Below, one piece after another: positions 34,817 through 46,711 of a stretch of DNA of 64,000 nt. The DNA lies in assembly GCA_035222895.1 (NCBI GenBank), contig JAVYIG010000309.1, forward strand, positions 186,001-250,000, given 5' to 3'. This DNA comes from Strongylocentrotus droebachiensis (taxonomy: Eukaryota > Echinodermata > Echinoidea > Camarodonta > Strongylocentrotidae). Below the pieces are notes generated by a model. That model did no database searches, was not told the DNA's origin, and was given only the letters and a program-made list of their open reading frames with translations. A program made the position numbers and the translations under genes. The stretch's first letter is position 1. Every line of letters starts with the position of its first letter.

Positions 34817-37800
34817 CTTTTTAAGAAAACAGCTGGATAATAAACAAGATTGAAATTGAAATTTACACCTATCTCCTTAAGAAAATTGTAAATCATACAT
34901 TAATCCTGAATATAGTTATTGTAAATGTGTTCTTACGTACATTGTTCAATTGTATGCAATAACTCTATTCCGTCGTCAATAACTAAAGCTATGGTCACAA
35001 ATCAGAGCAGCGACCGACCGATCAGTAGCCTGCTCGGTCCCTGCTGGAATTAGGCATCGCCCAGCGATTAGGTCGGTGCCCGGGCGGCGACCGCCCAGGC
35101 ACCGAGCGTATTTTGGGCGGCGAGTGAAAAGTGAGCAGGCGCCGCTCAAATTTTAACTCCGCGCTAAAACTTCAGCGGCGACCGAGCGATGACCTAAAAC
35201 CGAGCGGTGCCTGGGCGGCCGCCGCTCGGTGGCCGGGCAGCCGCCGGGCAGAATTGGTTAAAAACTCGCCGCTCGGCCGCCGAGCAGTCTACTTTTGGGT
35301 AATGTGACCATAGCATAAGAAATAAAAGTTGATGATATTTTCTGTACAGAGGTAATCGGAGAGGAGCTCGCATGATATGTCACATTTTGCCACTAACGAT
35401 CACTTAAAAAATGCATAACTTTCCTTTTTAACTGAAATCTGCTTAAACCTTAACTAATATGTTTCTCTCATTGTTCTGCTTTTATCAAAACCAACTCAAT
35501 ATCAGGATGCACTTCCCCTTTAAGTCCGACCCAAGGTATACAGCAGTATATTTTCTTTAATGGCTTTGAGGGGCGCGATTCCAGGATTATGTAAGAGGAG
35601 CGGACACGTCCCCGAAGAAGAAAAAAATCCCAATCAAGTCTCGTTCACATTAAAAAAAAAAGAGATGTATAGTGTAATAAGTTTCACATTTCTGTCTCTT
35701 ATAACACAGAGCTTAGTGAATACGCGCAAGTCCTTTGTTGAGCGCACTTGCTATTCATTCACAGGTTAAAAACAAAACTGGGCGGCTTTTTGTGAGTTGC
35801 TTTCTACCGCCATATCTGAAACGGAATTTGTTGTGAACAATATGATTGCAATTTTTCTTTCAAGGGGAGGGAGATAGGGGGTAGGAGGGGGAGGATGTCA
35901 ATGACCGGTTGTACCCTAATTGTGCCCTTGCATCTTATTACAATAGTAGATCTTATCCATTCATGTTCCTTTTAAGAATGTTTTCGAGTGTTTTCTTAGT
36001 GTAGCTTACTAGTCTGTTCCTGCATAGTTTCCTTGGGATGCCAGGCCGGTCAAGAGGACGACTAGACCACTGACTCCTGCCATGGTATCATAATAGAGAA
36101 ACGTTTAAGAGAGAGAAAGGGGAGAGGGGGATAGAGAGGGCGGACAGGGGTAATAGGAAAGAGAGAGAGAGAGAGAGAAGAAAACAATCATTAGCAAGTT
36201 GGGATACAAGTTTCCTCCTTTTTACTGTCTCAAGGACTTAAACCTGAATAAATGGTTGACGACTCGTGTATAGCATGACATTTGAGTTGGTTTAAATATC
36301 TTCATTTAATAAAAGCCCTTCACAGTTTCTTGTGTATTACACTTTTAGTTTTTAGAAACTGAATAGACCAATAATTACCCAATTTCGTGAACATTAATGT
36401 TGCCATTGTTGTTACTTTCTAACAGGAAAGTAACTCTACTTGTATCTACCATGATACTAAAATATGACAGTATGAACAAATTAAACAAGGGTTTTATGTG
36501 GAAAAGTATTCATTGCATCACAACTTATCATCGTTAAATACAGGTTCAAAATATCTGAGAAAAGAAATTTCTAAACATGATATTGCTATTGGACTGGAAA
36601 AAACAAAAGGGGGTGTGAAAATAAAAATGGAGGAAAACAAAAGACAGATGGCTCCATTAAAGGAGGGCAAAGGAAGGAGCGATTTCTAAGAATCCTCTTC
36701 CAATATATTATACTGAACAGACTTCCCTGAATAAAGGAGTGAAATAAATTTAAAAAATAATAACAAAAATAGGCAAATTGCAGAAGAACTGGAAAATGAA
36801 GGATACAAACATTGCTACAGTGATGTGAGAATCCAGTAATCACTTAGAGGCGGGGCCATAGCGCCCCAAAACACTTCACCCCCCTTTCTGATAGGTGCCC
36901 CTATGTTATCAAACCGTGCATAGAGAAGGACACTCACCCCACGCCACGATGCCGGCTTTGAGCATGAAACGAGGAATATAAGCATCGAAGACGCGCACGA
37001 CAATGAGATAGGTATTGATTCCCTCAACGCCCATCCAGGCCATAGAGGATAGGGTGAAGAAGTGAACGAGAGCGGCGAGGATGCCGCAAGGGACGGCCGT
37101 GACTTCGGGGTAGTTGGGATGACGGTCCAATGCGCTCATGATGAGGAAGGTGAGGTATAGACCGAGAAGGGTACCGCAGAGACACATGAAGATCTTCTGC
37201 GACTGGTGGACGTGAAGATTTCTGTCAGAATATAAATATTAAACAAATATACAATCAATTGAAAACAAAAGCAAATAAAAAAACACAGAACACATTGTTC
37301 AGCAGCAGCAAAACAAGTATATGAATATACGAAATTAGAAACTTGCAGCAAGATCAATTTGAATCACGACAACGATCATTTTATATCTACCAAATGTATG
37401 CTTTGAATGTTAACAAATGTATATTTAATTGTCATGCCATTATGTATGTGACTTTAATAAACATATTGGTAACAAATTAATTACAATAAAATACAACTAC
37501 CAACAGGACAACTGCTCCCAGAGAAAAACCACACCCCAAGCTATTACTCTAATTAGGGGACAGTTGTCCGGGATTTAACCTGATCAATATCTGGATGTAG
37601 TTGTTCTTTAGATTTGACAACTAATAGTCGTTATTTTCCCACTTGAAGACATTTTCAAGCCCCACCTTCTTTTAGGAAGGTTCTAAATAGTATTATCTTT
37701 CAAATGCCGTTGGAATTTAACCTTTTCATTTTGTTGGCCTACAAATGGGACATAGTACCTTTAATGTATGAATTGTTTTGATAGCCCAACAGGTAGTTGT

Positions 37801-40800
37801 CCTAGATCATAGATACAAGCATTATATCTCATTGAAGGATTCTCCTCTGACATTATATGACGGTTTACATTGTTCAAATGGTTGAGACCGTGGGCAATGG
37901 TGTATGTGAAGAAGAAAAAAAGGAAATAACAGAATTTACATCATTTTTCTAAATGCAAAAGAGACCAAATTGCGACTTTATCAAGTCATTCGGAATTACT
38001 CAAGAACATTAATCATTAGTTTTTTGTACTTACTTGTTTGATAGATAGGTGATTAGTATAATGACTAAACACACAATAGAGATGGCACAACCGATGATAC
38101 TAATAATCCGTAACGCCTCAACACGTTCGTAATATATATCCTAAACAAAACAAGACAAAAATACATATATGGTAAATGATAGCAATCAATAACAACAACA
38201 CCAGCAACAACAACGACACCAATTATAATAATCATGATGATAATAATGATGATAATAATGATGATAGTCATGATGATAATGAAGGTCATGATAATCATGA
38301 TTATGATGCTATAATAATGGTGAAAATGTTTTGAAAACGCAATAAAAGTACATTGATTTGCAGTATTTATTGTGAGAAGATAAGTAGCTTAGTACTTAGT
38401 ATGTTGGATAATTATTAACACTAGGTCCATATCATCAACATACAATAATAATTTTAATCTACCATACGATGTGAACATGTTTCTATTATACGATGCAGAA
38501 AAATGTTACAATTCAATCATAATTAAGGTTATCAAAACTATTCCAGTGCAGCTGATATGTGTGATTATCCAACAATGCTACTAATAATACTTTTCTCTCA
38601 ATGAAAACTTCGCCAACCTTCGTTAACATAATACGTTAACCTTGCCACGTGTCTGTAAAAATTGATTAATCCTATTTTGTTTGTAAAAGGAGGTGAACCC
38701 TCCCTTTCTTGACTCTCTCTTATACCCCTTTCAAACTGGTCTGATTTAATCGGTATTTTCATCGATGTGACTCCGATAGAAGCACTGTGGAAGGGGTATT
38801 AGTGCAACTTACCATCAATACCGCGAAATTCGACAGATGATTGCAGCTGCATGTAATTTCACCATTGTCTGATCCTGATGACGCAATCCTTTCACATCCT
38901 CTCGGTGACCAATCAAGTGTGTCCTCGAAGTCCCAGAACACACATACGGCATTTTTAAAGCCAGACTATAAGCAAAATCATTTGGAAGATATAGATATTT
39001 ATTCAACATAATCGCAACCCAAGACCGATTTTGATACGTTAATGTATTGCTCGGAATATTTAACATGGTAATGTTGCATTAAAAAGAGGGAGTGGCGTCA
39101 AAAAGTGAATTCCACCTGGGCTTCGGCTATCATGTGATGAAGATCATGGTAATGAATGTATGCACATTTTCAAAGGGTGTTGCACGAGGTTATTGAACAA
39201 TTGACTAAGGTTGATATTTAAAAATCTTCGAGATCGTGGAAGATAAAGAAATTCATCTATACCTCATACATTATGTTTCCATTGCCAATAAGTTATGTTA
39301 CACATAATCAAATTTGCTGGTACTTTCAAGGAGTGATAAAAAGGGATCCCTTCATTTTTAGCGGAATCAACTATCAAAAGAGTGATGTAACCAATACTCT
39401 AGATTAGATTTAATCAAAATTTGGAGTGTATTCTATTCCAGAGGAAGTGATTTTTAATATGATTTCTAAGAAAGTGTATTTCCAGTCTTCTATATTAAAT
39501 ATTATAGTAGAGTTCCCTAGATAATAAAGATCAGGGGTGGATCCAAGGCTGCCAGGTAGCATGAATGATAGGAATAGGGTTAGGGTTCTCTCATTGTACA
39601 AGTATGATAACAATAGAAACAATGAATATCACCCGCCTTCTGCACACCATTTTTTGTATCAAACGATTTGTCTAAACCTAACTAGTCAATGTCGCAAGTA
39701 AGACAAATTCCGTTAAAATTGTATTTTAATCGTTGATTAAAAACGTGGAAAGTTCATAATGTTTCTCTTGGACCGTGTCGTTTGATAAGAAAGATGTGCC
39801 CCTCGTTGTATTTCTTCGTATCCGGACATCCACCCCGATAAACCACCCCAGTCACCAACCCCCTAGGACAACTACCCCCTAGGGCAGCCATCCTCAAGGA
39901 CGACTTCCTCCAAAGACAACTACCCCGGACAACTTCCCCCAGACAACTACCCCCTAGGACAACTACCCCACGGAAAACTACCCCCTAGGACAACTACCCC
40001 CGGGCAACTACCCCCAGACAACTACCCCCTTTGGATAGTTGTCCCGAGGGTAGTTGTCGTAGGGGGTAGTTGTCCGGAGAGAATTGTCCTAGGGGGTAGT
40101 CGTCCTAGAAGGTAGTTGCCCTAGGGGGTAGTTGTCCTAGGAGGGAGTTGTTCTAAGGGGTTGTTGACTGGGGGTTGTTATCCGGGGGTGGATGTCCAGG
40201 GGGTAGGTGTCCTAGAATCGAAATTTCTTACCTGAATAGGTATGTACTTGAATTCGATGTTCTCCCCCAAACTCGTCATCTGTTGTCCCCCGAGCGTCAA
40301 ACCCATAACCAGTGAGTTCACGGTCCGGTTGAAACTGCTCTGCCCGGCGTTTGTCCCTCGAATATGCTGCGAAGGGAACAATGACGGTGTCCTAAAAATG
40401 CTGAGGGCCACGCGTACCCCTGACCCGCTCCCGACTTCGCTGTTGAGTTTGTTCAGGACGGAAGCGGGAATACTGACACGAGTTCCTGTGAGGCCCTCTT
40501 CCTGGACTAGGCTGTCTCCTGCGTTGAGCGTGATGTCAGTCTGGCTTAGATCTGAGGAGGTGCTGCTAGCAGATACGGTCAACCCCGATAAATAGTCAGC
40601 CGGTTTGACACTCGTCACCTAAAACAAAAAAAACCTCATTTAAAAGAATCGCTTTATTTTATTTTATTTTATTAAAATACATTTTTAAAATAAATGAAAT
40701 TTGATGCCTAGGTATTTGTGATGATTATGGATACCATCTATATTTACACTATTCGTTATTTGAATTGTAAAAATAATTTAAACAGAAATATGGGGCCATA

Positions 40801-43800
40801 CAAATGTCAAGAACAACACTCGTTATCATCATCATCAACAATAACGAAATCATAAACATCGTTATGACTATCAACAACAACAACATAATAATGAAAGAAA
40901 ACACCATCATCAGCATCTACCAACAACAACAACGACATCATAAACATCATCATCATCTTCAACAACAATATATCACATTGTTGTATAAAGAGATATAGGC
41001 AAGGCTGCATAAATCCTATAAACCCTGGCAACCAATCTAGTCCCTTTTGTATATGAGTGTTTTATCTAATTTATCTAATTTGTCAAAATGAATAATTTGA
41101 TATATAATTTTTTTTTAAAGAATAACATTAAGAACACTATTAAAATCTCACGGGAATAAAGAAAATGTTTATATAATACAATTGCATTCCTTTGAGTTTC
41201 AGGAATGATTGGTAGTATAATTATACCTGTACAGCTACATTCATCTCCAATGCGGTATAACTGTGTCCATCCGAGATGTCAAGATTGTTAAGCTGTTCTT
41301 CAAAACTCTCTAAGATTTGAGTGATTGCTCCAGTATTCTCTTCCACCGCGGAAAGCTCTTCTACATCTTTATCTGCGAAGTTGCTGATGATGGTTGCAGT
41401 AAGAGTAGTGATCTGTTGTAATGATACGGTAAAAAAAAAAAAAAAAAAATCATTGCATAAAGAAACATGAACTTGCATTCATATTGTGTCGTTTATCATC
41501 GTTATTTTCCATCTAGTATTTGCATTTCATTGCATTTTCCGTTTAATTGGTAAATTCTCTTTTTGCATATTACGAAACACAAAACATGGGGCAAACTAAG
41601 AAGCGTATCCTTAATAATATTTTAATAATAATAATAATAATAATAATAATGTTTTTGCTTATATAGCGCTAATACGTCGGAAATGTCCGGTCGTCGGAGT
41701 CTGGCTTGTCCGCACACAATGTATGCACTTTCTCTACACCCTGGGGAGCATTCCAACAAGAGCTACTAGGCTCAAATTGCTAAGCATACCACATCGGCTC
41801 CTTCAAACGCTCCAAGTTCTCACCAATGGCCGATTTAGAAGGCGTACAAGAAACTGCCCACCTCTCTTTCTCTCTATACACACACAAACACACCACCACA
41901 CACAAACACAAGCACACCACATATTTATTTATATACACGCACAATGACACACACAAACACACACATATTTATACATGTACATATATATATATATATATAT
42001 ATATACTAAAGGCGTCTTTAGAGGGACGTTAGGAGTGAAAACATGAGTCATTTAGTTGACATTGTCATTAGGAGGACAATTTCGTCGTTTGTATGTTTTA
42101 TTTCTCACAGAAAGCCTATTTTTTGTATATATATCTCTCTCTATATATTTATATCATTTTATTTAAGGCGTCATTAGAGGGACATTTGGAGTGAAAAGGA
42201 CGTAATGTACGCAATATGCTTATATATATATATATATATATATATATGTTTGGGGGCAAATCTCATTAGGCGTTTTCCTTAGGTTGTTGTGCCCCTTCCA
42301 TATGTATTCCAGCATCCACACCTGTTAAGCAATATTTTACAATATGTTACTTATTTTACTCACCTCTGGATCGCCACTTTGTAGGGCTGTACTGTTGCTG
42401 ATGATGTTAGCTATGTTGACAATGTCTCCCTCGTCTATCTCCATGTTTGTGACCACTACCACGACCCCTAGCACTTCTATCACTGTCTCATTTGTTACTC
42501 CTTTCTGAAAATAGAATTATTAAAATAAAACATTTTGACAGCTACAGAAAACTTTAATGGTTAGGGGCAAGTAAAGTAATTTACCAACCTTTAATAGCCT
42601 TAACATGCTAAAGCGCCAATCAACCGAAGGCAGAAATTACAGACCTACTTTTGACGTCCAGTCGATATTTTTTGTCAGTTTGTTGTAAATAATACACCAA
42701 ATGACACCTAACCCATTCATTTACCTTCTGAGAGAAAATAAAATTGTGCTGTATGGCTATCCCCCTTTAGCTTGTTAGGAATTACGATGTTTTGCCCATC
42801 CCTATCTTGTCTTCAAATGTTATCGAGCGACTCTCCTTTCCTCATACACGAATTTACAACCCCCTCTGTTATCAATTATTTAGTTTTTTACTTGAATTAA
42901 TAAATTAATCACAGTTCCAATTCGAAACGACCAATGGATGTTACCAATTAAAACGTTAAGCACTTGATAATTAGCTGAGCAGTACTAAACGAGCAGTAAA
43001 TGGTATCCTTAATATTTGTATATATTATTAGGACTATAATAGATCTTAGAATAAATAACATTGCTTTTAGGAATTAATATATTTTGTGTAACATTGTGAT
43101 GTAAAATATCGTATCAAATGTAAAAAAGAAAGTTAGATAATATGATACAAAATGTTGTTTGTTGATTATAAGTGAGTAATATTTGACAAAACTAATTCCA
43201 TTTTTTCTTATGAACTCTAACATTGTCGATAATGATTTGTTATTTGAAATTTTTGTCGATGCTGATAACCTTCTTGAGTATGTACTCTATCGTTGTAAAT
43301 TCATCGCAATTCGGCTTTGCCGCTATGATGTTTTTTTAAATAAATAAACCATTCATCTATCTATTCTTATCTCATACAAATCATATTAATATTCCTCTCA
43401 CGGAGTAAATTTTTTAAACAATATGAATTATTACAATAATTTGATAACTTAAAGACACATGATTCAAAATAAATATTCATCTAGATTTCAATTTTTGTTT
43501 TCTTCCCTTCCTTATCTTTGTTCTTAATTTCTTTCTTTGCTTCGTTCTCTCTTGCTTTCTTTCTTTTTTTCTCTATTTCCATAATTAATTTTACCCTTCT
43601 TCCTTCCTTCATCCATTCTTTTTTTCTTTCTTTCCGATTGTCATCTTGTATGTTCGCCTCCCGTTACGCATCGTTACATATTACACAAATTCTCTTTTTG
43701 TGAATATTTTATTTATGACGAGGACGCCAATTCGAGATGTGCTTATGATGTGAACCTTATATGATAACATACTGTAAACTTATAATGAATGAGATATCTA

Positions 43801-45085
43801 TGGTAGTAATAACTCATTAAAACAATTCATATGAAATTAAATGTTTTGCTAATTACAAGAGAAATACTTACCTCAATTATATCGTCGACTACTTCATTTT
43901 TTTCCCTTAACGGCCCACAGTCATTCAAATACATGGTGATATTCCAAGCCAATTCTCCAGATGTTGGGTCTTGTACACACTCTGCACGTCCAATGGGTGT
44001 ACCGCCTGTATTCAAATTGAAACAATTTATATTAACTAGAATACTAGTTCGGTTTAATTACTAAAAGTGTGTCGAGTTTGATACTGATTTTGCATAACAG
44101 CAATATAATGGGTGCAACCGTGATTTGTGATGATTGATCTTTGAATTTATAAAAGAGCAGTATTGCATACTCTTTATAGGTTGAACCAATATTTATGAAA
44201 ATTTTGGTAGCTTTGGTAATAAAAGATGGAAAAGGAATGTTGTTTGGTTCGTCAGTACTCTCCAAAATGACCACACTCTGCATTGAATAATGGCTCTATT
44301 TTATAGGAATTATGACTTTTAATACTACAATGACGACGATTTCAATAAGTGAACGGGAGAAGGGCACTGCTATTACTATCACCCGACTTTCACCCTTTAA
44401 CACACGAGGACAAACTCATATTTAATAGTTCGTATTGTGAGTATTATTTGAAGCAAGAGATCAGCTTGAACCAGATTGAACATGAATATGATCCACCTTC
44501 AACTTATTTTTAAAAAAAACGAAAAGAGAGGTAAATTGAAACCAACGATAGGTGATAAAGAAAAACAAAAAGCAAACAAACAATAGGAGGAAGAAGAAGA
44601 ATTCGAAGCAGAAAAGAAACAACAACTACAGTGATAATGATAATGACAATAACGATGACTATGAAAATGATAATAATAATAGTAATAAAAGCTATCATGG
44701 TAATAATGATAAAGATGATGAAAATAATGATTATGATAATAATAATAACAATACTAATAACAAGAAGAGGAGGGGGAGGTTGGAAGAAGAGGAAGAATAG
44801 GAAGAAGAAGAAGAAGAAGAAGAAGAAGAAAACGATCAAAAGAAGAAAAAGGGGAGGGGGAGTAGAATCAAGGAGAGAAGACAAAGAAAAGAAAGGAAAG
44901 ATAAGAAGAAGTTTTATAGTAGACGGCGAAGAAGAAGATCACACAATGTACCTATTCTGTAGGTCCATGATCACACTTACCCATAGTGGTATAAATTGGG
45001 CACGTCTCACTGGAATCCACAGCATCACCTTCTCTGCCATCCGGGAAAGATGCGTTACCGAATATGAGGGGAGAGCATGCTGCAC
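34154..45085 (-). CDS. Adhesion G-protein-coupled receptor gene (3' ten exons)
   Basis: Ten minus-strand exons were assembled by splice sites and phase: 44981-45085, 43872-44005, 42364-42504, 41227-41412, 40232-40618, 38813-38965, 38034-38140, 36938-37221, 36010-36076 and 34154-34816. All joins keep frame except the one between the last two. Together they encode about 740 residues: a Cys-rich HRM-like module, a GAIN domain, the GPS, TM1-TM7 and a cytoplasmic tail. The family acts at the plasma membrane; the GAIN domain self-cleaves at the GPS and the new N-terminus acts as a tethered agonist. The cleavage site and TM hallmarks are present, so the gene looks functional. No signal peptide or first exon was found, and the adhesive N-terminus may lie further upstream. 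Confidence 0.9.
34988..35314. mobile_element. 327 bp GC-rich MITE in the aGPCR intron
   Basis: Terminal inverted repeats GCTATGGTCACA and TGTGACCATAGC flank an interior of repeated short palindromes built from gggcggcgaccg and cgagcg. A target duplication is not clear. It lies in the intron before the last exon. Confidence 0.78.
35395..35523 (-). repeat. MITE-like fragment related to 27816-27990
   Basis: The reverse complement begins TAAAGGGGAAGTGCATCC and shares the agttggtttt, agcagaa and gagaaaca blocks with the fragment at 27816. Confidence 0.5.
36010..36076 (-). CDS. aGPCR exon: TM4
   Basis: Phase 1 start after GGCAG, phase 2 end before GTAAG. It encodes VSGLVVLLTGLASQGNYAGT, following AWG of the preceding exon as in other family members. 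The next junction, into extracellular loop 2, is unresolved: the downstream exon is not in phase with this one as drawn. Confidence 0.72.
36938..37221 (-). CDS. aGPCR exon: TM2-TM3 and start of TM4
   Basis: Phase 2 start, phase 1 end before GTGAGT. It encodes NLHVHQSQKIFMCLCGTLLG (ICL1/TM2), the conserved TM3 Cys in VPCGILAAL and the family motif WMGVEGINTYL, ending GIVAWG at the start of TM4. Confidence 0.93.
38034..38140 (-). CDS. aGPCR exon: TM1
   Basis: Phase 0 start, phase 2 end before GTAAGT. It encodes DIYYERVEALR and a hydrophobic helix IISIIGCAISIVCLVIILI ending TYLSN, the TM1 of the receptor. Confidence 0.9.
38205..38310. repeat. (GATAAT)n-like microsatellite in intron
   Basis: Repeats of gat, aat and caacaa in the intron between the GPS and TM1 exons. 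Confidence 0.75.
38813..38965 (-). CDS. aGPCR exon: GPS autoproteolysis motif
   Basis: 51 codons, phase 0 at both ends. It encodes CVFWDFEDTLDWSPRGC and then CSCNHLSNFAVLM: the GPS Cys/Trp framework with the H-L-S cleavage tripeptide intact. Cleavage would expose SNFAVLM, matching the family's tethered agonist. The intron falls right after that Met. Confidence 0.94.
39830..40205. repeat. Hairpin-forming minisatellite (ctaggacaactaccccc)n
   Basis: The first half is a run of about ten ggacaactaccccctag-type units. From about 40035 the reverse complement (gggggtagttgtcctag) runs for about as many, so the whole block can fold back on itself. It lies in the intron between the GAIN and GPS exons and ends about 25 bases from the donor of exon 40232-40618. 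Single copies of the motif occur at 37511 and 37793. Confidence 0.88.
40232..40618 (-). CDS. aGPCR exon: GAIN subdomain B
   Basis: 129 codons, phase 0 at both ends, acceptor TTTTAG and donor GTAAGA. It encodes beta-rich sequence with VSIPASVLNKL, VRVALSIFRTPSLF and VNSLVMGLTLGG, ending EFKYIPIQ, typical of the strands before the GPS. A hairpin-forming minisatellite begins about 25 bases beyond the donor. Confidence 0.88.
40810..40975. repeat. (CAT)n/(CAA)n microsatellite in intron
   Basis: Clusters of atc, aac and caa triplets. The open frames here are compositional. Confidence 0.75.
41227..41412 (-). CDS. aGPCR exon: GAIN subdomain A, continued
   Basis: 62 codons, phase 0 at both ends. It encodes ITTLTATIISNFADKDVEEL through LEMNVAVQ. 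A (T)n run lies directly upstream of its acceptor. Confidence 0.82.
41618..41860 (-). mobile_element. SINE-like element with (ATT)n tail
   Basis: On the minus strand the sequence ends attagcgctatataagca followed by (ATT)n, a tail type common in invertebrate SINEs. The tRNA-like head is not convincing. It lies in the intron before exon 41227-41412. Confidence 0.45.
41870..42260. repeat. (CA)n/(TA)n microsatellites with a short direct repeat
   Basis: CACA-rich at 41877-41960, (TA)n at 41980-42005 and 42225-42247. Between them is a diverged duplicate: aggcgtctttagagggacgtt and aggcgtcattagagggacatt. Confidence 0.75.
42364..42504 (-). CDS. aGPCR exon: GAIN subdomain A
   Basis: 47 codons, phase 0 at both ends, donor GTGAG. 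It encodes helical sequence from KGVTNETVIEVLG to STALQSGDPE, as in the helical GAIN subdomain. Confidence 0.82.
43872..44005 (-). CDS. aGPCR exon: second half of HRM-like module
   Basis: Phase 1 start and phase 0 end before GTAAG. It encodes TPIGRAECVQDPTSGELAWN, then LNDCGP and an acidic stretch VVDDIIE. The C...W...C order fits an HRM-type module. Confidence 0.85.
44625..44900. repeat. (GATAAT)n and (GAA)n microsatellites
   Basis: The block of gat/aat repeats (44630-44765) is followed by GAA-rich sequence (44765-44900) in the intron that splits the HRM-like module. Confidence 0.8.
44981..45085 (-). CDS. aGPCR exon: first half of HRM-like Cys module
   Basis: Starts in phase 1 after an AG acceptor and ends in phase 1 before GTAAG. 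It encodes (G)AACSPLIFGNASFPDG... through SSETCPIYTTM. The paired cysteines continuing into the next exon resemble the hormone-receptor module found before GAIN domains. Confidence 0.8.
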
Positions 45086-46054
45086 CTATTTTATGTTAGG
45101 TTGGTGGAAATAACGAACAAATCGCGTAAGAATCAAACAAAAAAATGATCGTAGCATATGTCAACATGTAAATTATTTTATCAATATAATAATAATGTCT
45201 TAACCCATCGTTTACTGGAACCGGATTGTTCCTGTATTAACCCTATGGGAAAGATAACAATTCAGTAGTCAATGGGTTAAGTCCTATCCTTTAAGTAATT
45301 TGTGTACAAATCAATTATCGAGATTATTTGCACCATATTTATGCAAACGATTATTATAAATAAGGGGGGGGGGGAATCATATATTCTGGCTATTCTGAAA
45401 TAATTTGTTCTAGATTATATACATACATGTATATTCGGAATTATTTCTTATAGATTTCAACGATCTACACGATATGACAAAGATGAATCTTACAATGTGC
45501 AATACGTAAGAGACTAGCAATTGTCTTTTAACAAGAACCTGTTAAGAAACTAAAATATTCTATATGTAACAGTAAAGTAAAAAGGGGGTGGGGAACCTGT
45601 CAAATTGCATTTTGATAGATGAACAGTGAGGCAGATGGAAATAAATAAGGACAGCAATGAAGGTACACGTAAATAAGTACGAATGACGCAGAGGAGAGAG
45701 TGATGAAGGAAGTAATTTGTGTTGTTGAAAAGAGTGCAATGCAAATTATTTGAAGAATGGAATGTAACAAAATAACAATGTAAACATGGTAAAGTATGAC
45801 GAGGGGGAAATATGGATGTGATAGACGGAAATGGAGTACGAAAGAGAGTGGAACAAAAATTATGTACGTTAATTGTGGTTTTCAATTTCAATTTACTTTA
45901 ACGCAGGCTATGAACATCACATCCTGTAGGTAAAGAAAAATATCTAGTTAAAGAACATAGAAGTAGAAAAAGAATTTATTAATGTTTGGAGGTAAATAAG
46001 TACTCAGTGAATATCAAAACAATCATGGAAACACAAAGAACTGATTAATAAAAG

Positions 46055-46711
46055 AAGGACATTTAAAATGTGAAAATGTAATTGTGAGCGAATAACAAAA
46101 CTGAAGCATTTATTGCATGAATGTGGAAATATGATTACATAAGAAACAACATATTGTATAAGTCAAACAGGAAAACTAAAAAAGAAAATGAAACAGTGTG
46201 TTTTTGACGCAATAGAAATAGGGTGAGTTGAATAGAAAAGGACAACAAAAGATTACATTTATTTTAACAATGAATGAAAAACATATGGATATATGCCAAT
46301 ATAAGAACAATATATCAGAGGGAATCGGTTTACAAAATGACACAAACAAAGAAACAGGATCAGATGGTCATCTAGCTGGGGAAAGGACATTTAAAATGTG
46401 AAAATTTAATTGTGAGCGAATAACAAAACTGAAGCATTTATTGCATGAATGTGGAAATATGATTACATAAGAAACAACATATTGTATAAGTCAAACAGGA
46501 AAACTAAAAAAGAAAATGAAACAGTGTGTTTTTGACGCAATAGAAATAGGGTGAGTTGAATAGAAAAGGACAACAAAAGATTACATTTATTTTAACAATG
46601 AATGAAAAACATATGGATATATGCCAATATAAGAACAATATATCAGAGGGAATCGGTTTACAAAATGACACAAACAAAGAAACAGGATCAGATGGTCATC
46701 TAGCTGGGGAA
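46055..46711. repeat. Recent 328 bp tandem duplication
   Basis: Sequence from ggacatttaaaatgtgaaaa to catctagctgggg is repeated head to tail with a period of 328 bp (g46057 corresponds to g46385). I noticed one substitution between copies. Non-coding. Confidence 0.93.

Noticed and set aside
34052-34840. 262-codon plus-strand open frame
   Set aside because: It is antisense to the last aGPCR exon, whose TM5-TM7 motifs are unmistakable on the minus strand.
44044-44283. 80-codon minus-strand open frame between two aGPCR exons
   Set aside because: The flanking exons join in phase without it, and the sequence has no GAIN or HRM resemblance. Most likely intronic chance.
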